From JAHBVY01 sp964415255 (GTDB lineage Bacteria > Myxococcota_A > Polyangia > Polyangiales > Polyangiaceae), in assembly GCA_964415255.1 (NCBI GenBank), contig CAYQAC010000028.1, forward strand, positions 1-41,357: DNA of 41,357 nucleotides, written 5' to 3'. The notes under the pieces were generated by a model. It saw only the letters and a list, made by a program, of their open reading frames with translations. It did no database searches and was not told the origin of the DNA. This document shows, piece after piece, positions 7,091 to 16,408 of the stretch. The position numbers and the translations under genes are program-made. Every line of letters starts with the position of its first letter. The first letter of the stretch is position 1.

Positions 7091-8458
7091 CTAAAAGCTC
7101 GCGCTGCCTTCCTTCTTCTCGGGGGCCTTCTCAGGCGCTTTGTCCGCCGCCGCTGGCTCGGGTGGTGGCTTTGAGGCCTTGGCCTTCTCCGCGGCCTCCG
7201 CCTCCACGATCGACTTCTGGCTCCGCGCGCGCACCAAGAGCTCGTCGGTGTCATCAGGATCGCCTGGCTGGGCGCGCGGGTGCAGCTCTTTGTACTTCTC
7301 GAACGCGGTGATCGCGCGCTCAGCTGCCTGCTTCTTGTCTACCCCTTGGAGCTGGCCCCCAAACAAGTAGAGCAGGCCTAGGTTGTAGTACGTCTTCGCG
7401 AGGCTCGGCTCGCGGCCCTTCACCAGCTCAAGCTCCTTCAGGGCGGCGTCTGGTTTGCCCAGCAGCCGATAAGCGTCCCCTAGGTTGAGGTGCGCGAGCA
7501 GGTTACGGCGGTCGTACTTGAGCGCGCCCTCGAGCAGGTTCGCGGCCTCCTGAGCGTTGCCTGACTCCAGCATGAACGCCGCCAGGCTGACGCGCGCCTC
7601 CACCAGATCAGGCCGCGCCGCCACCGCGAGCTTGAACTCCTCAAGCGCCGCTGAGCGCTTGCCCGTCTCTCGCAAGATGAGCGCGCGGAGCAGGCGCGCC
7701 TCGCCGTTGCTCGCGTCGCGCGCTGGGCTCTCACCGAAGCCATCCAAGATCGCCGTGAGGGTGTAGAGCGCGAGATCGAGGCGGCGGTTCCTGTAGTGGT
7801 CGCGCGCCAGGGTGACCATGGCGGGGCGATAGTCAGGGTTCTGCTTCAATGCCGTCTGCGCCAGGCGCTGCGCGCCGGCGGAGTCCTTCTGCTGGCTCTT
7901 CAGCTCCGCCTGAGCCGCGGGCACCGCCGCGCTCTTCGGCATCGCCGCCGCTTTTCCTTGCAGGAATGACTCAGCCTCCCCGAAGCGCTTCTTGCGCGCG
8001 AGCAGCAGCGCGTAGCTCACGATCGCCGGCTCATAGTCCTTCACCACCGTGAGCGCCTGCTGGTAGGCCCGGGCGGCGCCGTCCTCGTCATCCAGCCGCT
8101 CCTTCACGCTGCCGAGCGAGAAGTGCGCCCGGTAGGCGTTCTTGTCGGCGGCGATGGCGGCCTCGAACTGTGTCTTGGCGGCGTCGAGGTCCCCCACCTT
8201 GAACGCCTCCATACCCGCCGCGTAGGCCTGCGACGCGGCGGCGTTCATCACCGGGCGATTCGACGCCTCACCGCTCGAGAGGCCATCTGTTTGGGCGTAC
8301 TGGCTGCCGTCAGGCGCAGCGACCGCTCCACCCCCCGTGCTCGCCCCAGGCGGCGGACCCACGGGCGCCTCCGCGCCTGGCCCCTTCTTGGCGCAGGCGA
8401 CGCTTCCTAGCCCGAGGGCCATGATGAGCAGCAATCCAAAGCGCATCTGTGCCTCCAT
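7091..8458 (-). CDS. gltE: GltE-like TPR lipoprotein of the gliding machinery
   Basis: A 455-residue lipoprotein. The signal sequence ends LGSVAC (Cys22 from the ATG at 8458, Cys18 from the in-frame Met at 8446). The following Ala and Lys residues do not signal inner-membrane retention, so the outer membrane is likely. After a Pro/Gly/Ser linker, TPR units run from about residue 75 to 380 (for example AYAAGMEAFKVGDLDAAKTQ, ALTVVKDYEPAIVSYALLL, LLAHLNLGDAYRLLGKPDAA and KTYYNLGLLYLFGG). The C-terminus is Lys/Glu/Pro-rich. In Myxococcus, GltE (AglT) is a TPR lipoprotein of the trans-envelope gliding complex. The start overlaps the GltD-like stop (ATGA), indicating translational coupling. Confidence 0.82.
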   Translation of the reverse strand: MEAQMRFGLLLIMALGLGSVACAKKGPGAEAPVGPPPGASTGGGAVAAPDGSQYAQTDGLSSGEASNRPVMNAAASQAYAAGMEAFKVGDLDAAKTQFEAAIAADKNAYRAHFSLGSVKERLDDEDGAARAYQQALTVVKDYEPAIVSYALLLARKKRFGEAESFLQGKAAAMPKSAAVPAAQAELKSQQKDSAGAQRLAQTALKQNPDYRPAMVTLARDHYRNRRLDLALYTLTAILDGFGESPARDASNGEARLLRALILRETGKRSAALEEFKLAVAARPDLVEARVSLAAFMLESGNAQEAANLLEGALKYDRRNLLAHLNLGDAYRLLGKPDAALKELELVKGREPSLAKTYYNLGLLYLFGGQLQGVDKKQAAERAITAFEKYKELHPRAQPGDPDDTDELLVRARSQKSIVEAEAAEKAKASKPPPEPAAADKAPEKAPEKKEGSASF

Positions 8459-11400
8459 CAGTTCGCCACCGGGAGCGGCCGCGGCATGCCATCCGCGGCT
8501 GGCTCTCCCACCACGCCGGGGCGGATGCGCACGAACATCCCCTCGGTGTAGTTCAAGTCCTTCACGCGCGTGGTGTAGGTCTTCATCTTCGCCTCCCCCA
8601 CCACGTCCGTGAGGAACGCCAAGCGACGGATCGCGCGCACCACCTCGGGCTTTGAGATGTTGTAGCGCCGCGAGAGCACCACGGCCTCCGAGTAGCGCAC
8701 CACCGCGATCTCGTCAGCGCTGTTGATCTCCTTGTCCCGCGTGTCGCGCCAGGCCTGCTGGATCTTCACGCGGATCTCGTCGGCCTTCTCTTGGAGCTCT
8801 GGGTTGTCGCTCTCCTCGGCCTGCTTCAGCGCCTTCTCCTGCGCGGCGGAGAACATCTTCAGCTCCGGAGGCCGCGTGTTGTAGAGCCCCGTGCGCAGCG
8901 AGTCGTACACCGAGCCCTGACGCGCACGCGCCACGATGGTCCAGGTGGGGCTGACGTAGGTATCGATCACCTTCTGGAGGCGGTCGTGCCACTTCTTCCC
9001 CTCCACAGCGTCCGCGCGATACTTGGTGATCACCTCGGTGACCGTGCCTTTGTAGCGGTGGTGCCCGGTGTCGTAGTCGAAGCTCTTCTTCAGATCGGCG
9101 TCGATTTGGACATAGTCCGCCTCGGCCGCCATATCCGCCTCGCGGCTCCCGAGCGCGGTGGAGACGTTGTCTTTGCGCGGCGCCAGGCGGTTCCACTTGG
9201 TGAAGGCGGCGATGGTGTTTTGCCACCACTTCTGGGTGTCCCGCTGCGCCGACGCGCGCTTCATCCGCGCGACGTTGTACGCGGCCTCCACCACGTACTG
9301 CGCCGCGGCGTCCTGCTTCTCGTAGCGCTGGTAGTAGCTCTCCATCGCCGCTTGCGCCTTACGCCGCGCCGCGAGGTTGCCGCCCTCGTCGGGGCTCAGC
9401 TCATCCCACTTCTTCACGTCGGAGCTTGCGATGATGAAGTCGGCCTCAGCCAGCTCCTTCGGTGAGGCGCCGAGCTTTTGGAAGCGCGCCTTGGAGCGCG
9501 CCATGCCGCCCTCGTCCCCCAGGCTGGAGTACAGGCTGAGCGCCTGGCGCGCGGCGCTGCGGCGATCTTCGGGAGTGAAGTGCTCGACGTTGCTGATGGT
9601 GTCGAACGTCTCCGCAGCCTTCGGGTAGTCGAAGAAGAGCACGTAGGAGCCGGCCAGCGCGTCGTAGGCCTGCTTCAAGTAGCCGACGCGCTCCTCATAC
9701 TTGGCTGGCTCCGCGGGCACTGGGGGTGACTTGCGCGGGTTGCCGTTCTTCAGCTCCTGCAGCTTCTCTTCGCTGCCGTAGCGGGCGATGAAGAGCTCAT
9801 ACATCTCGATCGCCTTGTCGTACTCGCCCACCTGCTTGTACGCGTAGGCGCCGTTCATGGCGGCCTCGGGCGCCTCGTCGCGCGCCGGGGCGGCGTCGAG
9901 CGCGGCCTTGTAGGCAGCGGCCGCGGCGCGCCACTTCTTCACGCGCTCTGGGCCGTCCGGCATCTTCTCCGCCTCTTCGAACAGCTTGGCCGCGTCCTGA
10001 TAAGCGAGGCCCGACTGCACCGGCTTGCGGATGTTGTCCTCCGCGGCCTTCGACTCCGGGTTGTAGGCGCAGCTCGGCCCCTCAACCAGCCGACGTGCCT
10101 CTTGGGCGTCGCCCTCGAAGTTCGCCATGCTGATGAGCTTCTCCCAGGCCTTGTAGCCCCACTCATTCTTGCCGCAGTACTCCGTGTAGAGCGGCGTGAA
10201 GCGCTTGCGCGCCTCGGCGAACTGGCCGTAGACGAAGAAGTAATCCCCTGCCTGGAACGCGTAGAGGAGGCCGTTCTTCTCCGGATCTCGCGTGAGCGGG
10301 ATCCGAAGGTTGTAGTCCTCGCGCGCCTTCACCGCGTCGAGCACCGCGGCGGGGACCACCTTCTGCACCACCTTGCGGCTGGTGCCCTCGCCGATGAACT
10401 CAACCTCCTCCAACTTGGGGATGCCGTCCGTGCCGCCGGAGGCCTCATGACGCCGGTATAAATCCGTGAGCACCAGCTGAGACAAATCCACGAGGTAATA
10501 CGCCGAGGGCTGAAGGTACTTGTCGTCCTCGTTGGAGTCGCGCACCGCGACCAACGCCTCCTTCGCGGCGCTCACCTCGGCCACCGTCGGTGAGCGCTCC
10601 ATCACCACCTGCAGCCGCACCACCTGATAGCGAGCATCGGCGAGCCAGAAGCGGCTCTCATACGAGTCGACCGCGTTCGGCTCCTGCTCAAGGTAAGCCG
10701 CCCAGCCCACCTCCGCGAGGCGGTACTCCGCCACCGCCTTCTCGAGCAGGCGGATTTGCTCACCCACGTCGCTCAGTTCGCGCGCACGGTCATACAGGGC
10801 GCGTCCGTTGTTGGTGTGGTCCGCCGCCGCGCGCTTGAGCCCGTTGCGGACCAGCTGCTCCGCCTGCTGCAGCGCCTCAGGGTCGTCCCGGTTCGCGTTC
10901 GTCCAAGGCGTGGTGCCCACGTAGGCGGCCAGCTTGGTGCGCGCCGCGAGCGCCTTGCTCGCGTACTCCTCGCGGGCGCTGGAGCCATCTGGAGCCAGCT
11001 TAGACAGCTGATCGTACAGCTCGGCGATGCGGTTTTGCATCACCGGCGCGTCGCGATCCATCGGGAACTTCTGGAGCGTGAGCTCAAGCGTGGCGATCGC
11101 GTTGCGGTTCTGAGTGATCTCAATGAACTCTTGCGCGAGGCTCTTGTAGATCTCGACGGTCCACTTCTTGTCTTGGGGGATCAGCGCTGGGTCTTGCACC
11201 CGCGTGATGGCGATCGCCATCTTCTGCTCCGCCACGAGGGGGTCCGTCTCCAAGTCGAGCACGTCGTTGCGTGGGATCAGCGGGTGCTCGGGGGGCGGGC
11301 CCTGCATGTCCACGTAGGTGAGCGAGCCCGCGATGTAGGTGTACGCTTCCGTGCGGAAATCAGCGCCGGGGTCGCCTGTCTTCGCCTCCTGCTCATCAGC

Positions 11401-12621
11401 GTAGTGCAGCAGCTTGATGAACCACTCCACAGCCGTCTGGTAGCGCTGCTGCTTGAAGTAGGTCCAGGCGCGCTTGTAGAGCGCGACACCGTAGAGCGGC
11501 GGCTTCTCCACCTTCATGGAGTGCTCGTAGGCCCGCACGGCGCGGTTCAAGTTGTAGGGGCCGCCCTTGGGATCGATTTGATCGAAGTGGTGGTTGCCGA
11601 GCTGCCACCACACCTCGGCCTCGTACCGCGGCTCTTGCCCCGGCTCGAGCGCCTGAGGCAACCCCACGCAGCTGTCCGGGTAAGGATCCTGGAACAGCAG
11701 CTCCTCACTCGCCGGCGCCTTGGCGATGTTCGCCCGCCGACGCAGGTCCTGATCTAAGGGGACGGGGTTCTTGTTGTACCACTCGTTCCAGAACGCATCG
11801 TCATGGTCCTGGACCAACGGCTCCACCAAGAGCTTGGAGGCGTCGTCTGGGTGATCTTTGACCTGATAGCGGTTTGAGCACACGAGCGCTCGGAACGCCT
11901 GCTGCCCCTCCTCCAGCCGGTTCGCGTCAGTGAGCGCGTGGGCGAGGTAGTAGTAGACCGCCGCCAGCTCCTCGTAAGCCGGGTACTCGCGGATGATGCG
12001 CCGGTAGAGTGAGATCGCGGGGACCAAGCCGTCGGTCAGATCCGCATCAAAATCAACCCGGGCGCGCTCCTCATACAAGGCCGCCAAGCGGAACATGGCG
12101 TCAGGCGTGGCCACGGGGTGAGCGTTCTCCCCGCTGTAGCGCGCGATGAACTCCTCCAGGCGCTTGATCGCCTCGTCGCGCGCGACGACGAGGTTCTTCT
12201 GCTCGATGTCGATCTCGCGGTCGAGCGTCGAGAGCACCCGGCGACGACGCTCTTCGTAGTGGTGGCGCACGATCATGGTGAGCGCCTTGCGGTAGCTCTT
12301 GGCGCCCTTTTCGTACTCCTTCAGCTCAGCTTGCAGCTGCCGCAGCGCCTGGACCTGCGCTGGGGTGGGGTCCGCCGCGGGCGCCACGCTGCGCCGAATG
12401 GCGGGCGCTGCGCTGCCAGTAGGCGCTGCGCTGCCAGCAAGCACTGCGCTGCCAGTAGGCGCTGCGCTGCCAGCAGGCGCTGCGCTGCCAGTGGGCGCTG
12501 CGCTGCCAGTAGGCGCTGCGCTGCCAGCGGGCGCCGTGGGCTGCGCCTGAGCCGTCGCCCCGCCCATGCTCACGACGCAAGCGAGCGCCACCAGGCTGCT
12601 CGAGACCTTCCTGCGCATCAT
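8458..12621 (-). CDS. gltD: GltD/AgmU-like large periplasmic TPR protein
   Basis: A 1387-residue protein. The start chosen is ATG-ATG at 12618-12621, which gives a signal peptide (RRKVSSSLVALACVVSMGGATAQAQ) and overlaps the upstream stop. A longer frame upstream has no signal and lies inside the neighbour. Seven AAPTGS/AAPAGS hexapeptides follow the signal. Most of the rest is helical repeats of TPR type (for example VWWQLGNHHFDQID, GVALYKRAWTYFKQQRYQTA, AAMNGAYAYKQVGEYDKAIE). Size, signal and position before the GltE-like gene match AgmU/GltD, the large periplasmic TPR protein of the Myxococcus gliding complex (about 1200 residues there). Confidence 0.8.
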   Translation of the reverse strand: MMRRKVSSSLVALACVVSMGGATAQAQPTAPAGSAAPTGSAAPTGSAAPAGSAAPTGSAVLAGSAAPTGSAAPAIRRSVAPAADPTPAQVQALRQLQAELKEYEKGAKSYRKALTMIVRHHYEERRRRVLSTLDREIDIEQKNLVVARDEAIKRLEEFIARYSGENAHPVATPDAMFRLAALYEERARVDFDADLTDGLVPAISLYRRIIREYPAYEELAAVYYYLAHALTDANRLEEGQQAFRALVCSNRYQVKDHPDDASKLLVEPLVQDHDDAFWNEWYNKNPVPLDQDLRRRANIAKAPASEELLFQDPYPDSCVGLPQALEPGQEPRYEAEVWWQLGNHHFDQIDPKGGPYNLNRAVRAYEHSMKVEKPPLYGVALYKRAWTYFKQQRYQTAVEWFIKLLHYADEQEAKTGDPGADFRTEAYTYIAGSLTYVDMQGPPPEHPLIPRNDVLDLETDPLVAEQKMAIAITRVQDPALIPQDKKWTVEIYKSLAQEFIEITQNRNAIATLELTLQKFPMDRDAPVMQNRIAELYDQLSKLAPDGSSAREEYASKALAARTKLAAYVGTTPWTNANRDDPEALQQAEQLVRNGLKRAAADHTNNGRALYDRARELSDVGEQIRLLEKAVAEYRLAEVGWAAYLEQEPNAVDSYESRFWLADARYQVVRLQVVMERSPTVAEVSAAKEALVAVRDSNEDDKYLQPSAYYLVDLSQLVLTDLYRRHEASGGTDGIPKLEEVEFIGEGTSRKVVQKVVPAAVLDAVKAREDYNLRIPLTRDPEKNGLLYAFQAGDYFFVYGQFAEARKRFTPLYTEYCGKNEWGYKAWEKLISMANFEGDAQEARRLVEGPSCAYNPESKAAEDNIRKPVQSGLAYQDAAKLFEEAEKMPDGPERVKKWRAAAAAYKAALDAAPARDEAPEAAMNGAYAYKQVGEYDKAIEMYELFIARYGSEEKLQELKNGNPRKSPPVPAEPAKYEERVGYLKQAYDALAGSYVLFFDYPKAAETFDTISNVEHFTPEDRRSAARQALSLYSSLGDEGGMARSKARFQKLGASPKELAEADFIIASSDVKKWDELSPDEGGNLAARRKAQAAMESYYQRYEKQDAAAQYVVEAAYNVARMKRASAQRDTQKWWQNTIAAFTKWNRLAPRKDNVSTALGSREADMAAEADYVQIDADLKKSFDYDTGHHRYKGTVTEVITKYRADAVEGKKWHDRLQKVIDTYVSPTWTIVARARQGSVYDSLRTGLYNTRPPELKMFSAAQEKALKQAEESDNPELQEKADEIRVKIQQAWRDTRDKEINSADEIAVVRYSEAVVLSRRYNISKPEVVRAIRRLAFLTDVVGEAKMKTYTTRVKDLNYTEGMFVRIRPGVVGEPAADGMPRPLPVAN
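12404..12529 (-). repeat. 18-bp in-frame tandem repeat in gltD-like gene, 7 copies
   Basis: Seven copies of GGCGCTGCGCTGCCAGTA with few substitutions encode Ala-Ala-Pro-Thr/Ala-Gly-Ser hexapeptides right after the predicted signal cleavage site. They form a flexible, length-variable spacer. Confidence 0.95.
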
Positions 12622-15005
12622 TCGTCGTCTCCTGCGTCGTCGATCACTTCGCGCAGCTCGTCGTTGAGGCTCGCCTCCTCGCGCGAGCGCTCTCGTTGTA
12701 GGTTCGTCACCCGGGTGCGCGCCTCTTCTCGGACCTCCCAAGCGTGCTGAACCACGCCGGTGTCCGCCCGCAGCACGATGCTCTTCAGGCGATCGCGCAC
12801 GAGCGCGAAGTGCTTCATGGCCACCTCGCCGACCAGCACTCGCGCCTGCTGGTCGAGGGACTCCAGCTGCTCAGCGTAGCGCTCGACCAACGCCGACTCC
12901 TCCGCGAGCTGCTGCTCAAGCCGCGTGGTTTGTGACGCGACCTGTGCGTCCAGCCGATCGTAAGCTTCCTGGACGTTTCGCTCCGCGGCGCGCGCCCGCT
13001 CCAGGACAGGCTGGAGCGAGGTGGCGTAAGCTGCGAGCCCACCGCCCGCCTTCGCGGCCAGGTTGATCTCCTCCGTGAGCGCCTCACGGAAGGCGACGCG
13101 GAGCTTCGCGTCGTCCACGTAGCGTTGATCACCGAACCCCACCTGGACGCGGCCGAGCTCTATCTGCCGCCGGTACTCCTTGATGCGCGCGCGGTAGGCT
13201 TGAAGATCGCGCTCGTTCGCCGCGATCTCCGCCTCGAAGCGCTTACGCGCCTCGGGATCTTGCTGCACCCCGTGGCTGTCCGCGTCCGCCATCACCCGCT
13301 TCAGCCCATTGATCACCGCCTGGAGCCCATCTGCTGCGATCGTCAGCTGCTGCAGGCTCTGCGAGACGCGGTTCCACTGCCGCTCACCCGACACCTCACG
13401 CGCGGCGAAGTCACCCTCCGTGCGGGGCAGCCCGCTCAGCTGCTTCATCAGCGCGCGGCGCCGTGCGCGCGCCGCCCCTAAGGCGCCGCTCTGCGCTGAG
13501 CTGTCCACATCTTCGAGGCCGAGCGCCAGATCGCCGCGCGCCAGGGTGATGCGGTTGAGCAGCGCCAGCGCCTGCTCCATCCCCGCCTTCAACTCCGGGA
13601 ACGCCTTCGCGCGCACCGATGAGCGGAGCACCACGCGCAGCTTCGAGCTGAGCGTCCGGCTGTCCCGGACCAGCTCACGGCTCTGGCTCACGTCGTCGAT
13701 CATGGAGAAGACGCGATCCCCCTCAGCCACCTCGCGCGCCCACTCAAGCGCCACCCGTGGCAGCTCGCCATCTTCCACTGTGCGCTCTGAATCAGTCAGC
13801 TTCTCGTAGTAAACGGTGGGATCTGTCGTGTCCTTGAGGAAGCGGTCCACCTGGGTGTGGATGGGATCGAACTGACCGCGGACGCCCTGGTAGAGCTGGA
13901 GCGCCGGCTCAAACTTGCCCGAGCGCAGCAGCAGATCGGCGCGCAAGAGCGAGCCATCAGCGAAGCGTAGGCTGTTCGGGTCGGAGATGGCGAGCACCTC
14001 CAAGGCGCGCTCCGCGCGCTGGTAGTCACCTAGCCTGACGTACACCCAGGCGAGCTCATACAGCATGTGGTTGAACTCGGGGCTGCGTCGGTCCACGTGG
14101 CTGTAGGCCTGCACCGCGTCCAAGTAGCTGTCGCTCTCGTAGAACAGCCTGCCGAGCGCCATCCAGGCGAGATCCACCACGTGACGGTGGCGATCATTGT
14201 CGGCCTTCAGTTGGGTGACCTGACGGAAGGCCTCCACCGCCTTGGCGTAGCGTGCGCGTGGCACCTGAGCCTTGGGCGCCGCTGCGGCTCCCTCCTCTGG
14301 CTCGGGCGGTGGGGGCGGCGTCGCCTCCTTCACCTCGATGGCGCCGACCAAATACTTCGCCTGCGGCTCCCACTCAGAGCCGGGCGCTACCTGGGCCAGC
14401 GCGCTCCGCGCCGCTGTGAACTCACGCTTCGTGTAGTGAGCTTTGCCCCGGGCATACTGGAGCGAGCCAGTGCGGTCCGACGCGGGCAGCTTGCTGAGGT
14501 GCGCCATCACCTCGTCCAGCGTCTCCAAGCGATCCGTGCGCAGGGCGATGTCCACCAAGCGGCTGAGCGAGCGACCGGCGTAGCTTGTCATCGCCGCGCC
14601 GCCCTCCACGATTTCGGTGTAGTGCCGCCGCGCGGACAGCAGCTGATCTGACAGGAAATAGGCCTCTGCCAACAGGAACAGGGCGTCCGCGTGCTCGGCC
14701 GCTGACGCCTTGCCCTGACGGTGGAGCTCCACCACCTTGCTGAGCTCCCGGATGGCGCGCTCGTAGTCCTTCGAGCGGAGCATGATCTCCCCGCTCACCA
14801 CGCGCTTGGCGGGGCTCGTCTGGCTCGCGCTGCGGGCCTTTGCCACCGCAGCCTGGACCTGCCCCGTCGCGCCAGCCACAGCGCGGACCTCCGTATCGGC
14901 CCTGCCGCGCGCCTCAGCCGCGTCGAGCGCGAACGCATCACGCGGACAGGCGACGGTGGCGGCGAGCACACCCGCCAGCAGCAGGCCGCTGCGGCTCACG
15001 CTCAC
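12618..15005 (-). CDS. gltC: GltC-like periplasmic TPR/coiled-coil protein
   Basis: A 795-residue protein from a GTG at 15005 that overlaps the previous stop (GTGA). The signal peptide is SRSGLLLAGVLAATVACPRDAFA. The N-terminal half has TPR-type helices (YERAIRELSKVVELHRQGK, ADALFLLAEAYFLSDQLLSA, HMLYELAWVYVRLGDYQRAE). From about residue 510 to the end it is a long charged helix or coiled coil. In Myxococcus, GltC is a periplasmic TPR protein of the gliding complex, and the adjacency to gltD/gltE-like genes fits. The assignment rests on architecture and context, so another Glt-associated TPR protein remains possible. Confidence 0.7.
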   Translation of the reverse strand: MSVSRSGLLLAGVLAATVACPRDAFALDAAEARGRADTEVRAVAGATGQVQAAVAKARSASQTSPAKRVVSGEIMLRSKDYERAIRELSKVVELHRQGKASAAEHADALFLLAEAYFLSDQLLSARRHYTEIVEGGAAMTSYAGRSLSRLVDIALRTDRLETLDEVMAHLSKLPASDRTGSLQYARGKAHYTKREFTAARSALAQVAPGSEWEPQAKYLVGAIEVKEATPPPPPEPEEGAAAAPKAQVPRARYAKAVEAFRQVTQLKADNDRHRHVVDLAWMALGRLFYESDSYLDAVQAYSHVDRRSPEFNHMLYELAWVYVRLGDYQRAERALEVLAISDPNSLRFADGSLLRADLLLRSGKFEPALQLYQGVRGQFDPIHTQVDRFLKDTTDPTVYYEKLTDSERTVEDGELPRVALEWAREVAEGDRVFSMIDDVSQSRELVRDSRTLSSKLRVVLRSSVRAKAFPELKAGMEQALALLNRITLARGDLALGLEDVDSSAQSGALGAARARRRALMKQLSGLPRTEGDFAAREVSGERQWNRVSQSLQQLTIAADGLQAVINGLKRVMADADSHGVQQDPEARKRFEAEIAANERDLQAYRARIKEYRRQIELGRVQVGFGDQRYVDDAKLRVAFREALTEEINLAAKAGGGLAAYATSLQPVLERARAAERNVQEAYDRLDAQVASQTTRLEQQLAEESALVERYAEQLESLDQQARVLVGEVAMKHFALVRDRLKSIVLRADTGVVQHAWEVREEARTRVTNLQRERSREEASLNDELREVIDDAGDDE

Positions 15006-15793
15006 TTACCTCCCGTGCCTATGCTGAACCCACCCGACGCGCCGCTCTTGCTCGGAGAGCCGCTCTTCCCGGGCTGAGGCTGACTCGCGGTCGAGCTCGC
15101 GCCGGTCATCAGGCGCTCGCTGTGGCGGATGGCTGGCCGCTGCTCGAGCGGCGTGGTCACGCCGCCCTTCTCCCACGCCGTCACGTCGACGCGAATGGTC
15201 TTGCCCTCCGTCACGGTGAAGGAGTGGCTCGACTTCACCTCGAAGCGGTAGCCGCGAAGGTAAGAGAACACGCCATAGCCGTGGCCGCGCAGCTGGATCA
15301 GGCTCTGGATGGTGTGATCCCCCGGGGTCACCGAGCCCGTGAAGATCGGGATCTCCCGCTGATCGGCCAGCGCCCCACCGTCATCCTTCTTGTTGTACTG
15401 AACCGCGCCATCGAGCACGAACAGCGCCCGCACCAGCTTGAAGGCGCTCGAGAGCTCGTTGGTGAACACGATCTCCGCGCGGGCGCCGCCCACGCCGCCG
15501 CCCAGGATGGTCTCGGAGAGCAGGCTGAGCCGCGTGTGGCTGCGGCGGATCTGCTCCTTCAGCTCGTCCACTCGCGCCTCGAGGTCGCGCAGCCGCACTT
15601 GGTACGTGGCCCCGTCCATCTCGGGCTCTGCCGCAGGGGCTGCCTCGCCCTGACCTGCGGGGGTTGCCGCGGGCGCCGCAACGGGCGCCTCGCTCCCAGC
15701 CTCAGGCGCTGCCGCCTCACCCTCGGTCTGCGCGACCGCCGGCGCCGACCAGATCAACGCCGCCAACACCCACCAGGCCTTCCGCTGTATCAT
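15002..15793 (-). CDS. periplasmic coiled-coil/beta protein heading the motility operon
   Basis: A 263-residue protein from the ATG at 15793. The signal peptide is MIQRKAWWVLAALIWSAPAVAQ. An Ala/Pro/Glu-rich linker (about 23-62), a short coiled coil (YQVRLRDLEARVDELKEQIR) and a beta-rich domain (about 100-215) follow. That domain includes KLVRALFVLDGAVQYNKKDD and GDHTIQSLIQLRGHGYGVFSY. The tail is Gly/Ser-rich. The AP-rich linker might be misread as a dihydrolipoamide acetyltransferase, but no lipoyl-lysine or E2 catalytic region is present. It is first in an overlapping operon with three TPR proteins, so I infer a structural role in the gliding complex. SD-like GAGAGG lies about 8 nt before the ATG. 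Confidence 0.75.
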   Translation of the reverse strand: MIQRKAWWVLAALIWSAPAVAQTEGEAAAPEAGSEAPVAAPAATPAGQGEAAPAAEPEMDGATYQVRLRDLEARVDELKEQIRRSHTRLSLLSETILGGGVGGARAEIVFTNELSSAFKLVRALFVLDGAVQYNKKDDGGALADQREIPIFTGSVTPGDHTIQSLIQLRGHGYGVFSYLRGYRFEVKSSHSFTVTEGKTIRVDVTAWEKGGVTTPLEQRPAIRHSERLMTGASSTASQPQPGKSGSPSKSGASGGFSIGTGGK

Positions 15794-15843
15794 CTGCAAA
15801 CCTCTCCAACGCTAAGGCACGGACCCCCGGCCCGGCGAACGCG

Positions 15844-15852
15844 AGCGTAGCA
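15844..15852 (-). promoter_or_regulatory. candidate extended -10 promoter of the motility operon
   Basis: The element is TGC-TACGCT on the minus strand, about 50 nt above the ATG at 15793, without a clear -35. It is compatible with a leader of about 45 nt that carries the GAGAGG ribosome site. Confidence 0.35.
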
Positions 15853-15963
15853 CCGTCACACGCTGCCGCGGGCCCCAAATCTGCCTCACCCCTGAGCTGC
15901 CGACCAAGGGCCCTCCTCAGGTGCCAGATGAGCGCCCATCACCCGGCCTCCAAGCGGGATGAG

Positions 15964-15979
15964 TCAGGCTTAAGCCTGA
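15964..15979. promoter_or_regulatory. perfect 16-bp palindrome, candidate operator
   Basis: TCAGGCTTAAGCCTGA is identical to its reverse complement. It lies in the divergent region, about 170 bp above the motility operon start and 430 bp above the sigma gene. An uninterrupted palindrome of this size suits a dimeric repressor site, but no regulator in the window is linked to it. Confidence 0.4.
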
Positions 15980-16408
15980 TAGGCCAACCGGCCGAGCAGC
16001 CGCCATGCCCCCCTGGAGTAGCCCGGCTTGCCACGGGCCCGGTGCTCGCCTTTTTCGGGGAGGACTCACCGTCACCCCACCGCTCAAGGCAGCGGCGAGC
16101 TTGTTGACTTCCTCGCCGAAGACAGGCCAAAGAAGGGACAGGCGCCTTCGCGCCCCCCGCTCGCGGCGAGCCACCGCAGCAAGGATCCACCGTGTGCAGA
16201 TCGAATCTCACCGGCGTGCGTCGAAGCCGCCTTCATGGTTGTCAGCGCGCGTCCAGCGGCCACCTTGGCTCGCGCTGCCTCGCTTCGAGGCGCAGCAGCG
16301 GCGCCGCCCAGCGAGGTGGCACTGAGCGGAGCGAGTCAGCCAGCGCCCGAGGACTGCTGGGAGTCGCGGAGCGGTGTCCGTCTGAGATCCGAGCTGTCAG
16401 GTAGCGGC

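Larger units (their letters stand above)
15794..16408. other. divergent intergenic region between motility operon and sigma-factor operon
   Basis: About 615 bp without a convincing gene. On the minus strand TGCTACGCT (15844-15852) is a possible extended -10 for the motility operon. A perfect 16-bp palindrome lies at 15964-15979. Long open frames cross the region only because of high GC. One of them joins the sigma-factor frame, but it has no domain upstream of 16409. Confidence 0.6.

Noticed and set aside
10756..11757. 333-codon plus-strand open frame opposite the gltD-like gene
   Set aside because: Low-complexity Arg/Leu/Val translation typical of antisense frames at high GC. No start signal or domain.
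16028..16408. N-terminal extension of the sigma factor
   Set aside because: No domain or conserved sequence. Region 2 begins just after the ATG at 16409.
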